Assembly: GCA_002067405.1 (NCBI GenBank)
Contig: MVRP01000084.1
Location: 1 to 15,439 of the forward strand
Direction: 5' to 3'
DNA length: 15,439 nucleotides
DNA from: Syntrophorhabdaceae bacterium PtaU1.Bin034
Lineage (GTDB): Bacteria; Desulfobacterota_G; Syntrophorhabdia; Syntrophorhabdales; WCHB1-27
The notes beneath the pieces were generated by a model. That model was not told the origin of the DNA and did not search any database. It saw only the letters and a program-made list of their open reading frames with translations. Of this stretch, positions 1 to 6,913 are shown one piece after another; the stretch's first letter is position 1; each line of letters starts with the position of its first letter. Made by a program: the position numbers and the translations under genes.

Positions 1-126
1 CAAAAGGAGAGGGCCAAACTTCTCAAGGAAATGGACGACCTTTCCAGAAGCAGAAAGGCTGTTCGCAGATATAGACCGAAATTCCCACTACCGCCGGCGC
101 CTGCGTTTTTTGATATTACCACCTGA
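1..126 (+). CDS. 3' end of a gene, possibly a flagellar chaperone (FlgN/FliT type)
   Basis: An open frame enters from the left edge and ends with TGA at 124-126, giving the last 41 residues of a protein. The visible part is a charged helical stretch (KERAKLLKEMDDLSRSRKAV) followed by a proline-rich tail ending in FFDITT. A helical body with a short Pro/aromatic tail is what small FlgN- or FliT-like flagellar export chaperones look like, and the next gene belongs to a flagellum-associated family. That context is the main reason for the suggestion. No catalytic motif can be seen and the start lies outside the window. The reading frame itself is fairly secure because the sigma-28 type promoter and the next gene begin just after its stop; the function is a guess. 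Confidence 0.4.
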   Translation, partial: QKERAKLLKEMDDLSRSRKAVRRYRPKFPLPPAPAFFDITT

Positions 127-145
127 ATATCTTTAAAATCCTCCT

Positions 146-172
146 TAAGTATTTTGGAAGCCCTGCCGATAA
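146..172 (+). promoter_or_regulatory. Sigma-28 (FliA) type promoter for the motility operon
   Basis: The octamer GCCGATAA at 165-172 matches the enterobacterial FliA -10 consensus exactly. With the exact 11-base spacing, 146-153 reads TAAGTATT, which matches 5 of 8 positions of the -35 consensus TAAAGTTT. The site lies between the stop of the upstream gene and the start of the DVU0524-like gene. Transcription would start near 178-180, leaving a leader of only about 12-14 bases. The downstream genes (flagellar small protein, c-di-GMP signalling, motAB) are the kind of late flagellar genes FliA transcribes. The assignment rests on sequence match and context. Confidence 0.65.
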
Positions 173-191
173 CAAGAACAGCGAGAAGGGC

Positions 192-398
192 ATGACCATA
201 TCCGACTACCAGATAAACAACGTCATCAGAACGTACGTGAGAAACATGAAGAGTAGGATGGACACCGCAGAGAAAGGTCATGAGGAGGCGGGCGAGGACA
301 AGGTGCTCATATCGGAAGAGGGTATGAAGAAAATGCTTTTCGAGAGAATAGGCGAGAAGATGACGGAGAGATTAAGAAAGCATGACCAGGAAGGATGA
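192..398 (+). CDS. DVU0524-like small flagellum-associated protein
   Basis: This is a 68-residue, highly charged, helical protein. Its N-terminal stretch (ISDYQINNVIRTYVRNMK, about residues 3-20) resembles the short family named after Desulfovibrio DVU0524, found beside flgM/flgN in flagellar clusters of Desulfobacterota. The molecular role of that family is not known to me; an association with FlgM or late flagellar gene control is inferred from neighbourhood. The ATG at 192 is chosen because the family begins right before this motif. The purine-rich GAGAAGGG at 183-190 is only one base from the ATG, so the ribosome site is unusually tight and the transcript leader very short. The gene overlaps the next response-regulator gene by 17 bases, suggesting coupled translation. 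Confidence 0.7.
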   Translation: MTISDYQINNVIRTYVRNMKSRMDTAEKGHEEAGEDKVLISEEGMKKMLFERIGEKMTERLRKHDQEG

Positions 399-888
399 CG
401 CTTTCAGGATATTGATAGTTGACGATAACCGGGAGATCAGGACGATCCTGGAGGAGTACCTCAAAGAAGAAGCCTATGTGGCAGAGGGAGCAGCCGACGG
501 CGAGGAGGCGCTAAGAAAGCATAACGGGGAGGCGTTTGACCTGATAATTACGGACCTGAACATGCCGGGAATGACCGGTATCGAGTTGATAAAAGAGATA
601 GCAAAAGGTGAAAGCACGACGGAATTCATTATCATCACGGGGTACGCCTCCCTTGATAGTGCTATAGAAGCGGTGAAAGCGGGGGCGTTTGACTATATAG
701 TGAAGCCTTTCAGGATTGAAGAGCTGAAGGTGGTGATTAAGAACGCAAAAGATAAAATAGCATTGAAAAAGGCCAACAAGCAGTTGTTCGAGAAACTGAA
801 GAGCTTCTACGTTGAAGTCTCAAGGTACCGGAACTGGCTCGACGATGACCAGATCGGCCAGTTCTCCGGGAAAGAATTAGAGCCATGA
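382..888 (+). CDS. CheY-like response regulator with helical tail
   Basis: This 168-residue protein has a single receiver domain at about residues 8-125. The acidic pocket is Asp14-Asp15, the phosphoacceptor is Asp58 (in LIITDLNMPG), and Thr86 and Lys108 are the conserved switch residues (IIITGYAS and VKPF). Residues about 118-168 form a charged helical tail with no recognisable output domain. It should therefore act by protein-protein contact, like CheY or a phospho-relay intermediate, perhaps on the neighbouring HD-GYP protein or on the motor. It starts inside the preceding gene (17-base overlap), with GGAGAG about ten bases upstream. No histidine kinase is encoded in the window, so the phosphodonor is unknown. 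The receiver assignment is firm; the target is inference. Confidence 0.93.
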   Translation: MTRKDDAFRILIVDDNREIRTILEEYLKEEAYVAEGAADGEEALRKHNGEAFDLIITDLNMPGMTGIELIKEIAKGESTTEFIIITGYASLDSAIEAVKAGAFDYIVKPFRIEELKVVIKNAKDKIALKKANKQLFEKLKSFYVEVSRYRNWLDDDQIGQFSGKELEP

Positions 889-973
889 GATAAAAAAAGG
901 GCAAGGGAAGGAGGCTCTCTGAGCGTACAAACGGCATAGACCACGGAAGGAGAACTCGTGCAGGGACGCACCC

Positions 974-2449
974 ATGATTGAAGGTTCAAGAATTCTTCTC
1001 GTTGACGACAGTCCTGAAATAATCCAGCTTCTGTCTGATTTTCTCGGCAGTTATAACTGCGAGGTATACAAGGCGACCTCCGGTAAAGAAGCAATGGATT
1101 TACTTGCAAGTCGCGACATCGAAATCGCCATACTTGACGTAAAACTACCCGACACCAACGGCATTGCTCTGCTCGATACGATAAGGCTGCACGACCCTAC
1201 CATTGCGGTGGTAATGATTACAGGATATACCGAACCGGAGCTTATTATCGAGGCGATGAAAAAAGGGGCCAACGATTTCCTCATGAAGCCCTTTTCGATC
1301 GACAAGCTTCTTTTGGTGGTAATGAAGGTGCGAAAGCAGAGAGAGCTTCTTGTAGAGAAGAACAATATCCTTGTCGACCTTGAGGACAAAAAGAAGATCG
1401 AGGTGTTGAACCGTGAGCTCCAGAACAAAATCGTTCAGTTGACGAAGATGTATCACATATCGAACAAATTTAATTCGCTGAGCGTGTTTGAGGACATATA
1501 CGAAAAGACCATACATGTGATCAATGACGTACTGAACACTGAATGCTGCGGATATTACCTCGTGGACCACGATAACTCGCAGCTCATTCTGTATAGAAAG
1601 AAAACGAACGGAAACGGAAGCGTCATGGAGAAATCAATTCCCCTTTCTCCGGCATCGCTTCAGGATATGACGAATAAGAGACATTTCTATAGGGATAACA
1701 AGGCTTATCTCCCGCTCACGATAAAGGGGGAATGCGTCGGGGCAATCATGATGAGCGCCAAGCAGAACGGCCACGCAAAAAAGAGCGCGGTTTCGGATGA
1801 TGACATGTATTTTCTGAAGCTGATAGCGGATAAAGCATCTATGCAGATCGAGAACAGAATGCTTTATGAAAGCCTCTTCGAAAGCGTTCTCCACACGCTC
1901 ACATCTCTGATTATTGCGATCAACCGCAGGGACATGTATACCGAGGGCCACTGCAAACGGGTTGCTGATATGTGCCTCTCCCTGGCCGAGAGAGTGGGGG
2001 CAAGCGACTATGAAAAAGACGTGGTGAGGGTAGTTGCGCCGATCCACGATGTAGGCAAAATAGGCATACCCGATTCGATATTGCTGAAACCGACCAAACT
2101 CACCGATGAAGAGTACACAATGATGAAAAATCACTCGGTCTACGGGGAAGAGATTATTAACCGTTTCGACATACTCTTGAACGAGGCGAACATTACCAGG
2201 CATCATCACGAGAGCTTTGACGGAAGAGGATATCCGGATGCCCTGGAGGGAGAGGCAATTCCTCTCTGCTCAAGGATGATCGCTGTGTGTGATACCTACG
2301 ATGCCATGATAACGGACAGGCCGTACAGGAAGGGGCTGACAAAGGAAGAGACCCTTGCGGAGATCATTCGCTGCAGGGGAAAGCAGTTTGACCCGAACAT
2401 AGCCGACTGCTTCGTGGAGATGATGAGCCATGAGCCCCAAAGAGGCTGA
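974..2449 (+). CDS. Response regulator with GAF and HD-GYP domains; c-di-GMP phosphodiesterase
   Basis: This 491-residue protein has three parts. A receiver (about 5-120) carries Asp11-Asp12, phosphoacceptor Asp55, Thr83 and Lys105. A charged helical linker leads to a GAF-like sensory domain (about 165-300). The C-terminal HD-GYP domain (about 305-485) has the metal-binding pair His358-Asp359 in HDVGKIGIPD, a His triplet ending at His412 followed by Glu413, and the signature DGRGYP at 416-421. With these residues intact it should hydrolyse cyclic-di-GMP in the cytoplasm, controlled by phosphorylation and by a GAF ligand. It follows an 85-base gap (889-973) in which I see no convincing promoter or terminator. 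Its end overlaps the PilZ gene, so degradation and sensing of c-di-GMP are encoded together just ahead of motAB. Confidence 0.93.
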   Translation: MIEGSRILLVDDSPEIIQLLSDFLGSYNCEVYKATSGKEAMDLLASRDIEIAILDVKLPDTNGIALLDTIRLHDPTIAVVMITGYTEPELIIEAMKKGANDFLMKPFSIDKLLLVVMKVRKQRELLVEKNNILVDLEDKKKIEVLNRELQNKIVQLTKMYHISNKFNSLSVFEDIYEKTIHVINDVLNTECCGYYLVDHDNSQLILYRKKTNGNGSVMEKSIPLSPASLQDMTNKRHFYRDNKAYLPLTIKGECVGAIMMSAKQNGHAKKSAVSDDDMYFLKLIADKASMQIENRMLYESLFESVLHTLTSLIIAINRRDMYTEGHCKRVADMCLSLAERVGASDYEKDVVRVVAPIHDVGKIGIPDSILLKPTKLTDEEYTMMKNHSVYGEEIINRFDILLNEANITRHHHESFDGRGYPDALEGEAIPLCSRMIAVCDTYDAMITDRPYRKGLTKEETLAEIIRCRGKQFDPNIADCFVEMMSHEPQRG

Positions 2450-3002
2450 GAGAAGAGAGTTCTTCCGTATCACGGACCGTCTTCTTGTTGAGTACAGGGA
2501 GATCGGGTATGAGCAGTCTCTTGTTCTGAAAAGGAACCTGCATCACGCTGACTTCTCTCCTTTTCTTCCTGATGCCCTTCATCAGCTCGCTCCAAACCTC
2601 ACGCCGGGTTCAACTCAAATAAGCCCCGATCTGTATTCTTACCTGGAGATGCTGGATCGTAAGCTCAACACGATTATCGACCTTCTGACCAGAAAGGATG
2701 ATCTCTTTCAAAGCAAATATGTTGAGGTGAACATAAGCGGCGCCGGGATGAAATACCGCTCTGATACGAAGATGAATGAAGGCGCCTACCTGGAACTCAG
2801 AATAGTCCTGCCGTTTATTCCAAACCCGAGAATCGCGGCTATAGGGAGGGTAGTGAGATGCAAACCGTGTCGTGATGGCGATAGGGACAGCTGGGAGACG
2901 GCCATAAGCTTTGTCGCAATAAACGAGAAAGACAGGGACGTTCTCATCAGCTACATATTCTCGAAAGAGAGAGAATACCTGAGGGCTCAGCAAAAGCCGT
3001 GA
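2430..3002 (+). CDS. PilZ-domain c-di-GMP receptor
   Basis: This 190-residue protein carries both ligand motifs of a PilZ domain. RxxxR is Arg9-Glu-Phe-Phe-Arg13 at the extreme N-terminus, and the [D/N]xSxxG motif is Asn101-Ile-Ser-Gly-Ala-Gly106. About 85 residues separate them, much more than in a minimal PilZ domain. This insert includes a helical segment (YLEMLDRKLNTIIDLL, about 70-85) of the kind used for oligomerisation in extended PilZ proteins. There is no YcgR-type N-terminal domain. The gene overlaps the HD-GYP gene by 20 bases and ends 14 bases before motA. That context suggests it transmits the c-di-GMP signal to the flagellar motor, as YcgR does, but the partner is not shown by the sequence. 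A role in the type IV pilus system encoded further on is a less likely alternative. Confidence 0.85.
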   Translation: MSPKEAERREFFRITDRLLVEYREIGYEQSLVLKRNLHHADFSPFLPDALHQLAPNLTPGSTQISPDLYSYLEMLDRKLNTIIDLLTRKDDLFQSKYVEVNISGAGMKYRSDTKMNEGAYLELRIVLPFIPNPRIAAIGRVVRCKPCRDGDRDSWETAISFVAINEKDRDVLISYIFSKEREYLRAQQKP

Positions 3003-3016
3003 GCCGATGAAAGCGT

Positions 3017-3784
3017 ATGGATATTACAACGGTCTTAGGATTACTTCTGGGCATAGGTGCGGTACTCATCTCCTTTTTGATGGAAGGAGGACGTCTCTCC
3101 GCCCTCATTCAGATGCCTGCGATAATTCTGGTTGTTTTCGGCACGTTCGGGGCTGCGGTAATCACCACATCTTTCAACCAGATGATCAACCTCCCGCGGC
3201 TGTTCAAGGTCATATTATTCGAGAAGAAGCTGGACCCCCAGCAACTGATAGAGCTCATATATATGCTTTCACAGAAATCCAGAAAGAACGGTCTCCTGAG
3301 CCTGGAGAAAGAGCTGCACACGATACACGATTCTTTCCTTAAGAAGGCAATCCAACTCGCCATTGACGGTTTCGAGACCACCAAGATCCGCGAGATCCTC
3401 GAGATTGAAATAGCATACATGCATGAGCGGCATAAAGTCGGGGCCACATTCTTTCAGAAATTGGGCGGTTTTTCGCCGACTCTGGGCATAATGGGCACGG
3501 TCCTCGGGCTGATTCATGCGTTAGGGAGCATGGAAAGCAGCGAGAATATGGCGTCCGCCATTGCGAGCGCGTTTATCGCTACGCTTTGGGGCGTTGCCCT
3601 GGCCAATCTCGTGTATCTTCCCATATCCGACAAACTGAAGGCCAAGCATCAGGATGAAGCCGTATACCTGGAGATAATAAGCGAAGGAGTCGTGTCCCTG
3701 GCAATGGGAGATAACCCGAGGGTGATCAGAATGAAACTCCTGTCGTTCCTGCTTCCCGAGCAACGTTCAGGAGAAAAGCAATGA
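3017..3784 (+). CDS. motA: Flagellar motor stator protein MotA
   Basis: This 255-residue inner-membrane protein forms the ion channel of the stator with MotB and pushes on FliG. Four hydrophobic segments are visible at about 4-22, 33-51, 152-172 and 185-203. The cytoplasmic loop carries the rotor-contact charges expected from E. coli MotA: Arg89 in KSRKNGLLSLE, and Glu97. The conserved third-segment motif FSPTLGIMGTVLGL contains Pro154. The start ATG at 3017 has only a weak purine-rich site (GAAAGCG); translation probably continues from the PilZ stop 14 bases upstream. Its end overlaps motB in ATGA. Proton or sodium use cannot be told from this gene alone. Confidence 0.95.
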   Translation: MDITTVLGLLLGIGAVLISFLMEGGRLSALIQMPAIILVVFGTFGAAVITTSFNQMINLPRLFKVILFEKKLDPQQLIELIYMLSQKSRKNGLLSLEKELHTIHDSFLKKAIQLAIDGFETTKIREILEIEIAYMHERHKVGATFFQKLGGFSPTLGIMGTVLGLIHALGSMESSENMASAIASAFIATLWGVALANLVYLPISDKLKAKHQDEAVYLEIISEGVVSLAMGDNPRVIRMKLLSFLLPEQRSGEKQ

Positions 3785-4533
3785 GAAGGAAAAAGAACGA
3801 TGATGAGCATGAAAATCTCGAGCGGTGGCTCATCACCTACGCAGATCTGATAACGCTGCTTCTTGCGTTCTTCATAATGATGTACACGTTCTCCAAGCAG
3901 GATGCCCAGAAATATCAGGAAGTATCCGGATATCTCAAGACGATATTTTCGGGGGGATCAGGTTTTCACAAGACGGGGAGCGGATCAGGAGCAAAACTTG
4001 TTGAACCCCTGCCGAAAGCCGGGGATGGCAATGAAATAAAAAGGCAACTGGAAGATGAAATACGGGCAATGGCTGATCAGCAGGAAGCGCAAATCTCGGT
4101 GTTCAGGGATGAGAGAGGTATCGTAATAAGGATTCTGGATCGCGCTTTTTTTGATGAGGGAAGGGCAGATCTCACGGAAGCGGCCAAAAGCGCCTTAAAG
4201 AAGATCGTGCCTATCATCAAGAACAGCAACTGCCAAGTGAGGATAGAGGGTCATACGGATGATGTGCCTATCGCCACGTCGGAATTCAGGTCCAACTGGG
4301 AGCTTTCCGTAAGAAGGGCTACCGAGGTGGTGAGGCATCTCATAGAAAAATACGGCTTCTCGCCGGTCATGATCTCTGCTTCCGGGTACGCGGAATACCG
4401 GCCGGTTGCCGGTAATGATACCCCGGGGAACAGGGCGCTCAACAGGAGAATAGAAATCATTCTGCTGCAGCCGGGCAAGCCGGAGACGGTTGCTTCTCCG
4501 CTGGCCGTCGGCTCCATTCCACCGCCTATTTAA
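3781..4533 (+). CDS. motB: Flagellar motor stator protein MotB
   Basis: This 250-residue partner of MotA starts in the ATGA overlap with it. A short basic cytoplasmic N-terminus leads into one membrane helix (about 16-38, WLITYADLITLLLAFF). It contains Asp22, the ion-carrying aspartate. A linker/plug region (about 40-110) with a Gly/Ser-rich piece follows, then an OmpA-like peptidoglycan-binding domain (about 113-230) with EGHTDDVPI and NRALNRRIEI. The protein therefore anchors the stator to the cell wall in the periplasm. It ends with a short Pro-rich tail. No terminator hairpin is visible in the 25 bases before the radical SAM gene, so read-through into that gene is possible. Confidence 0.95.
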   Translation: MRRKKNDDEHENLERWLITYADLITLLLAFFIMMYTFSKQDAQKYQEVSGYLKTIFSGGSGFHKTGSGSGAKLVEPLPKAGDGNEIKRQLEDEIRAMADQQEAQISVFRDERGIVIRILDRAFFDEGRADLTEAAKSALKKIVPIIKNSNCQVRIEGHTDDVPIATSEFRSNWELSVRRATEVVRHLIEKYGFSPVMISASGYAEYRPVAGNDTPGNRALNRRIEIILLQPGKPETVASPLAVGSIPPPI

Positions 4534-4558
4534 TATACCGGCCAAATAAGTTAAGATT

Positions 4559-5509
4559 ATGCTCATGAAAGAGAAGGAATTTGTATTTGGACCCGTTCCC
4601 TCAAGGAGATTGGGTTTCTCTCTCGGCGTCGACATAATCCCCCGCAAGCACTGCACTTTCGATTGCATATACTGCCAGGTGGGCAAGACAACTGCCAAGG
4701 ATGTGGAGAGGAGAAGCTTCGTCGACCCGGACCTCGTGGTGAAGCAGGTGATCGAAAGGGTCGCGAAGGGCGGCCGGATTGATTTTGTGAGCCTCTCCGG
4801 GTCCGGCGAACCTACTTTGAATGCAGACATTGGCGGAATTATCGCAGCATTGAAAAGACGAATTTCTATCCCTCTTGCGGTGATAACCAACGGCTCGCTT
4901 CTTTTTCTCGAGGATGTAAGGCGTGACTTGAGCAGCGCGGACGTTGTTCTGCCGTCCCTGGATGCTGCGAGCGATGAAGTGTTCGAACGGATCAACCGCC
5001 CCCATCCCTCATTGAGCTTGAGTCGTATTGTGGAGGGACTAAAGGCGTTTGCGTCTGAATATAGGGGCAAAGTCTGGCTGGAGTTAATGTTGATAAAAAA
5101 CATTAACGATGCATCACAAGAAGTTGAAATGCTAAGGCAAATAGTGCGTAATATACCGGCCGATAAGATCCACCTCAATACAGTTGCAAGGCCGCCGCTT
5201 GAGGAAACGGCAATGGGGTTGGAAAGGGCAGAAATGGAATCCATTGCCCGGCGGTTTGGAACCGGATGCGAGGTGATAGGCAGTTTCAAGGGACCGGTAG
5301 CGACGGCAAGCGGGAAGGAGTGGGAGGAGTCGCTCGTAGACACGGTGAAGAGAAGGTCGCTCAGCGCGGAAGACGTGGTAAGAACGACGGGCCTGTCGTT
5401 ATCAGAGGCAAAAGAACGTCTTGACAGGCTTGTGAGAGCACACAAACTGAAGGCCACTCGGTTCGGAGGCAAGCTGTTTTATACCGCTGAAGAGGAAAAG
5501 ATTTCCTAG
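4559..5509 (+). CDS. Radical SAM protein with C-terminal winged-helix domain
   Basis: This 316-residue protein belongs to the COG0731-like Fe-S oxidoreductases. The N-terminus has the family signature GPVPSRRLGFSLGVD (11-25). The [4Fe-4S] cluster motif CxxxCxxC is at Cys32, Cys36 and Cys39, and the SAM-contact motif GSGEPT is at 81-86. Residues about 256-312 look like a winged-helix domain (SAEDVVRTTGLSLSEAKERLDRLV). The substrate of this family is not established to my knowledge, so no reaction is named. The start may be ATG 4559 or ATG 4565, neither with a strong ribosome site. The gene sits between motB and the next promoter and may be expressed from the motility operon, though a functional link to motility is doubtful. 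Confidence 0.9.
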   Translation: MLMKEKEFVFGPVPSRRLGFSLGVDIIPRKHCTFDCIYCQVGKTTAKDVERRSFVDPDLVVKQVIERVAKGGRIDFVSLSGSGEPTLNADIGGIIAALKRRISIPLAVITNGSLLFLEDVRRDLSSADVVLPSLDAASDEVFERINRPHPSLSLSRIVEGLKAFASEYRGKVWLELMLIKNINDASQEVEMLRQIVRNIPADKIHLNTVARPPLEETAMGLERAEMESIARRFGTGCEVIGSFKGPVATASGKEWEESLVDTVKRRSLSAEDVVRTTGLSLSEAKERLDRLVRAHKLKATRFGGKLFYTAEEEKIS

Positions 5510-5583
5510 CCGAGAGGAATTTATTTCCCAATGGTGAGAATCAGGAATGGGCACAAAAACAGGTTAAAAACAGGGGAATTGTG

Positions 5584-5612
5584 TTGACAAATGGTCTTGC
5601 TGAAATTATCAT
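5584..5612 (+). promoter_or_regulatory. Sigma-70 type promoter for the LUD-purH-purD operon
   Basis: TTGACA at 5584-5589 is a perfect -35 element. After exactly 17 bases, TATCAT at 5607-5612 matches five of six -10 positions. The predicted start near 5619 lies about 38 bases before the ATG at 5658. The promoter sits in the only sizeable gap on this side (5510-5657), which otherwise shows no strong hairpin. It is the best housekeeping promoter in the window and should drive the four metabolic genes that follow. Confidence 0.75.
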
Positions 5613-5657
5613 AGATTCTTCGTTGATTCAGAAATCTCAGGGATATTATAAAGGGCT

Positions 5658-6299
5658 ATGACCGAAGTTTCGGACTGGTTTGTAGAAAAAACGGCAACAA
5701 GGACCCTGAAGGCGCTGGAAGCGAACTTTTTTGGCGTTGCGTTTTTTCAGAGAAGAGAAGAACTGACCGCGGCCATACTTGACCTTGCCCGTCCCGGTAT
5801 GAAAGTGGGTTTTGGAGGTTCGGTCACGCTGAGAGAGCTGGAGCTGCCAAGATTATTAAAGGAGAAGGGCGCAATACCGCTCGATCATTGGCAGGAAGGC
5901 CTCACGAAGGAGGAAGTGCTCGAGTTAAGGAAAATGCAGTTAACGTGCGATCTTTTTCTGACGGGAACAAATGCGGTCACGGAAAAAGGCGAGATCGTCA
6001 ACATTGACGGCGGAGGCAATCGCACCAATGCAATGACCTTCGGGCCGGCTAAAGTTATTATTGTTGCCGGGATCAATAAGGTAGTACCTGATACGAACGC
6101 GGCAATCGACAGGATACGAAGGGTCGCAGCGCCCATGAATGCAAAGAGGCTCAAGATGGCGGTGCCGTGTGTTGAGAAAGGCTACTGCCAGGACTGCAGG
6201 TCGGAGATGCGAATTTGTCGTGTGACTTCGATTCTGCACAGGAAACCTATTTCTACGGATGTCTCTGTCTATCTGGTAAACGAAAAACTGGGATACTAA
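5658..6299 (+). CDS. LUD-domain (DUF162) protein, lactate-utilisation-like
   Basis: This 213-residue protein belongs to the LUD/DUF162 family, which includes LutC/YkgG-type proteins linked to lactate oxidation. Family hallmarks are GFGGSVT (51-57), VNIDGGGNRTNAM (114-126), GPAKVIIVAGINKVV (129-143) and APMNAKRL (158-165). The C-terminal part has four cysteines, Cys171, Cys177, Cys180 and Cys187, arranged C-x5-C-x2-C-x6-C. This is a possible metal or Fe-S site, common in this subfamily as I remember it. No lutA or lutB gene is nearby, so a role in lactate use cannot be assumed. AAGGG at 5651-5655 is only two bases from the ATG; no better in-frame start is evident. It is the first gene after the sigma-70 promoter and lies 11 bases upstream of the IMP cyclohydrolase gene. 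Confidence 0.85.
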   Translation: MTEVSDWFVEKTATRTLKALEANFFGVAFFQRREELTAAILDLARPGMKVGFGGSVTLRELELPRLLKEKGAIPLDHWQEGLTKEEVLELRKMQLTCDLFLTGTNAVTEKGEIVNIDGGGNRTNAMTFGPAKVIIVAGINKVVPDTNAAIDRIRRVAAPMNAKRLKMAVPCVEKGYCQDCRSEMRICRVTSILHRKPISTDVSVYLVNEKLGY

Positions 6300-6310
6300 A
6301 AGGGGGAGCA

Positions 6311-6901
6311 ATGAAGATCGAGAGGGCTGTGGTAAGCGTGTCGAACAAAGCCGGTTTGTCCGAGTTGGCGCCTTTTCTGAAAAGTTATGATGTGGAAATT
6401 ATTTCCACAGGAGGAACAAAAAAGTACCTGGACGATTTGAAGGTGAACCCTAAGGACATAAGCGAACATACGGGATTCCCTGAAATAATGGATGGGAGAG
6501 TGAAGACTCTGCACCCGAAGGTACATGGGGGTATCCTGAACGTAAGGGGTAAGGCTGACCACCAGGAGGCCATGAAGGCTCTCAACATAAAGAACATCGA
6601 TATGATCGTAGTCAATCTCTACCCCTTCAAGGAAGTGGTAAGCAAGGGATGCACCTTTGAAGAGGCCATAGAAAACATCGATATCGGGGGACCTTCGATG
6701 ATCAGAGCTGCGGCAAAGAACTACAAATACGTAACCGTCGTGGTGGATCCTGAAGATTACCAGAGGGTGATGGACAATATGAAAGCGAATAACGGTGAGA
6801 CCACGGAGGATCTGCGTTTCTTCCTGGCAAAGAAGGTGTTCTTCCTCACCTCTGATTATGACAGGGCTATCTATGACTATCTTTCAAAGGCAACTCACTG
6901 A
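6311..6901 (+). CDS. purH: Stand-alone IMP cyclohydrolase (N-terminal domain of PurH only)
   Basis: This 196-residue protein catalyses the last step of purine synthesis, closing FAICAR to IMP. It matches only the N-terminal domain of the usual bifunctional PurH (about 520 residues). The start SVSNKAGL (9-16), GRVKTLHPKVHGGIL (62-76), NLYPF (102-106) and IDIGGPSMIRAAAKN (123-137) are all present. Lys65, Tyr104, Asp124 and Lys136 line up with the catalytic residues known from human ATIC. The AICAR formyltransferase domain is missing: a TGA follows the domain end and purD starts 12 bases later. ATG 6311 is preferred over an upstream in-frame ATG at 6215 because AGGGGGAG lies just ahead of it and the family begins here. 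The formyltransferase must be encoded elsewhere. Confidence 0.92.
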   Translation: MKIERAVVSVSNKAGLSELAPFLKSYDVEIISTGGTKKYLDDLKVNPKDISEHTGFPEIMDGRVKTLHPKVHGGILNVRGKADHQEAMKALNIKNIDMIVVNLYPFKEVVSKGCTFEEAIENIDIGGPSMIRAAAKNYKYVTVVVDPEDYQRVMDNMKANNGETTEDLRFFLAKKVFFLTSDYDRAIYDYLSKATH

Positions 6902-6913
6902 CAAGGAAAGGAT

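Noticed and set aside
4531..5161. Thirteen-base repeat TAATATACCGGCC at 4531-4543 and 5149-5161
   Set aside because: A repeated 13-mer is expected about once or twice by chance in 15 kb, and the second copy is coding sequence. There is no further copy or regular spacing that I noticed.
5159..5166. Second copy of the sigma-28 -10 octamer GCCGATAA on the plus strand
   Set aside because: It lies inside the radical SAM gene. The correctly spaced -35 window (5140-5147) matches only four of eight bases, and no gene start follows. One such octamer in a window of this size is expected by chance.
4195..5472. Open frame of 425 codons on the minus strand
   Set aside because: It lies fully opposite motB and the radical SAM gene, is Ser/Leu/Arg-rich without domain motifs, and the plus-strand proteins are clearly conserved. 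It is a shadow frame.
5510..5560. Possible terminator hairpin after the radical SAM gene (CCCA...TGGG)
   Set aside because: The stem is only four base pairs with a long loop and no T-run, too weak to call.
6215..6310. Longer start for the IMP cyclohydrolase gene at ATG 6215
   Set aside because: The extra 32 residues overlap the LUD gene and precede the family's conserved N-terminus. The strong ribosome site is before 6311.
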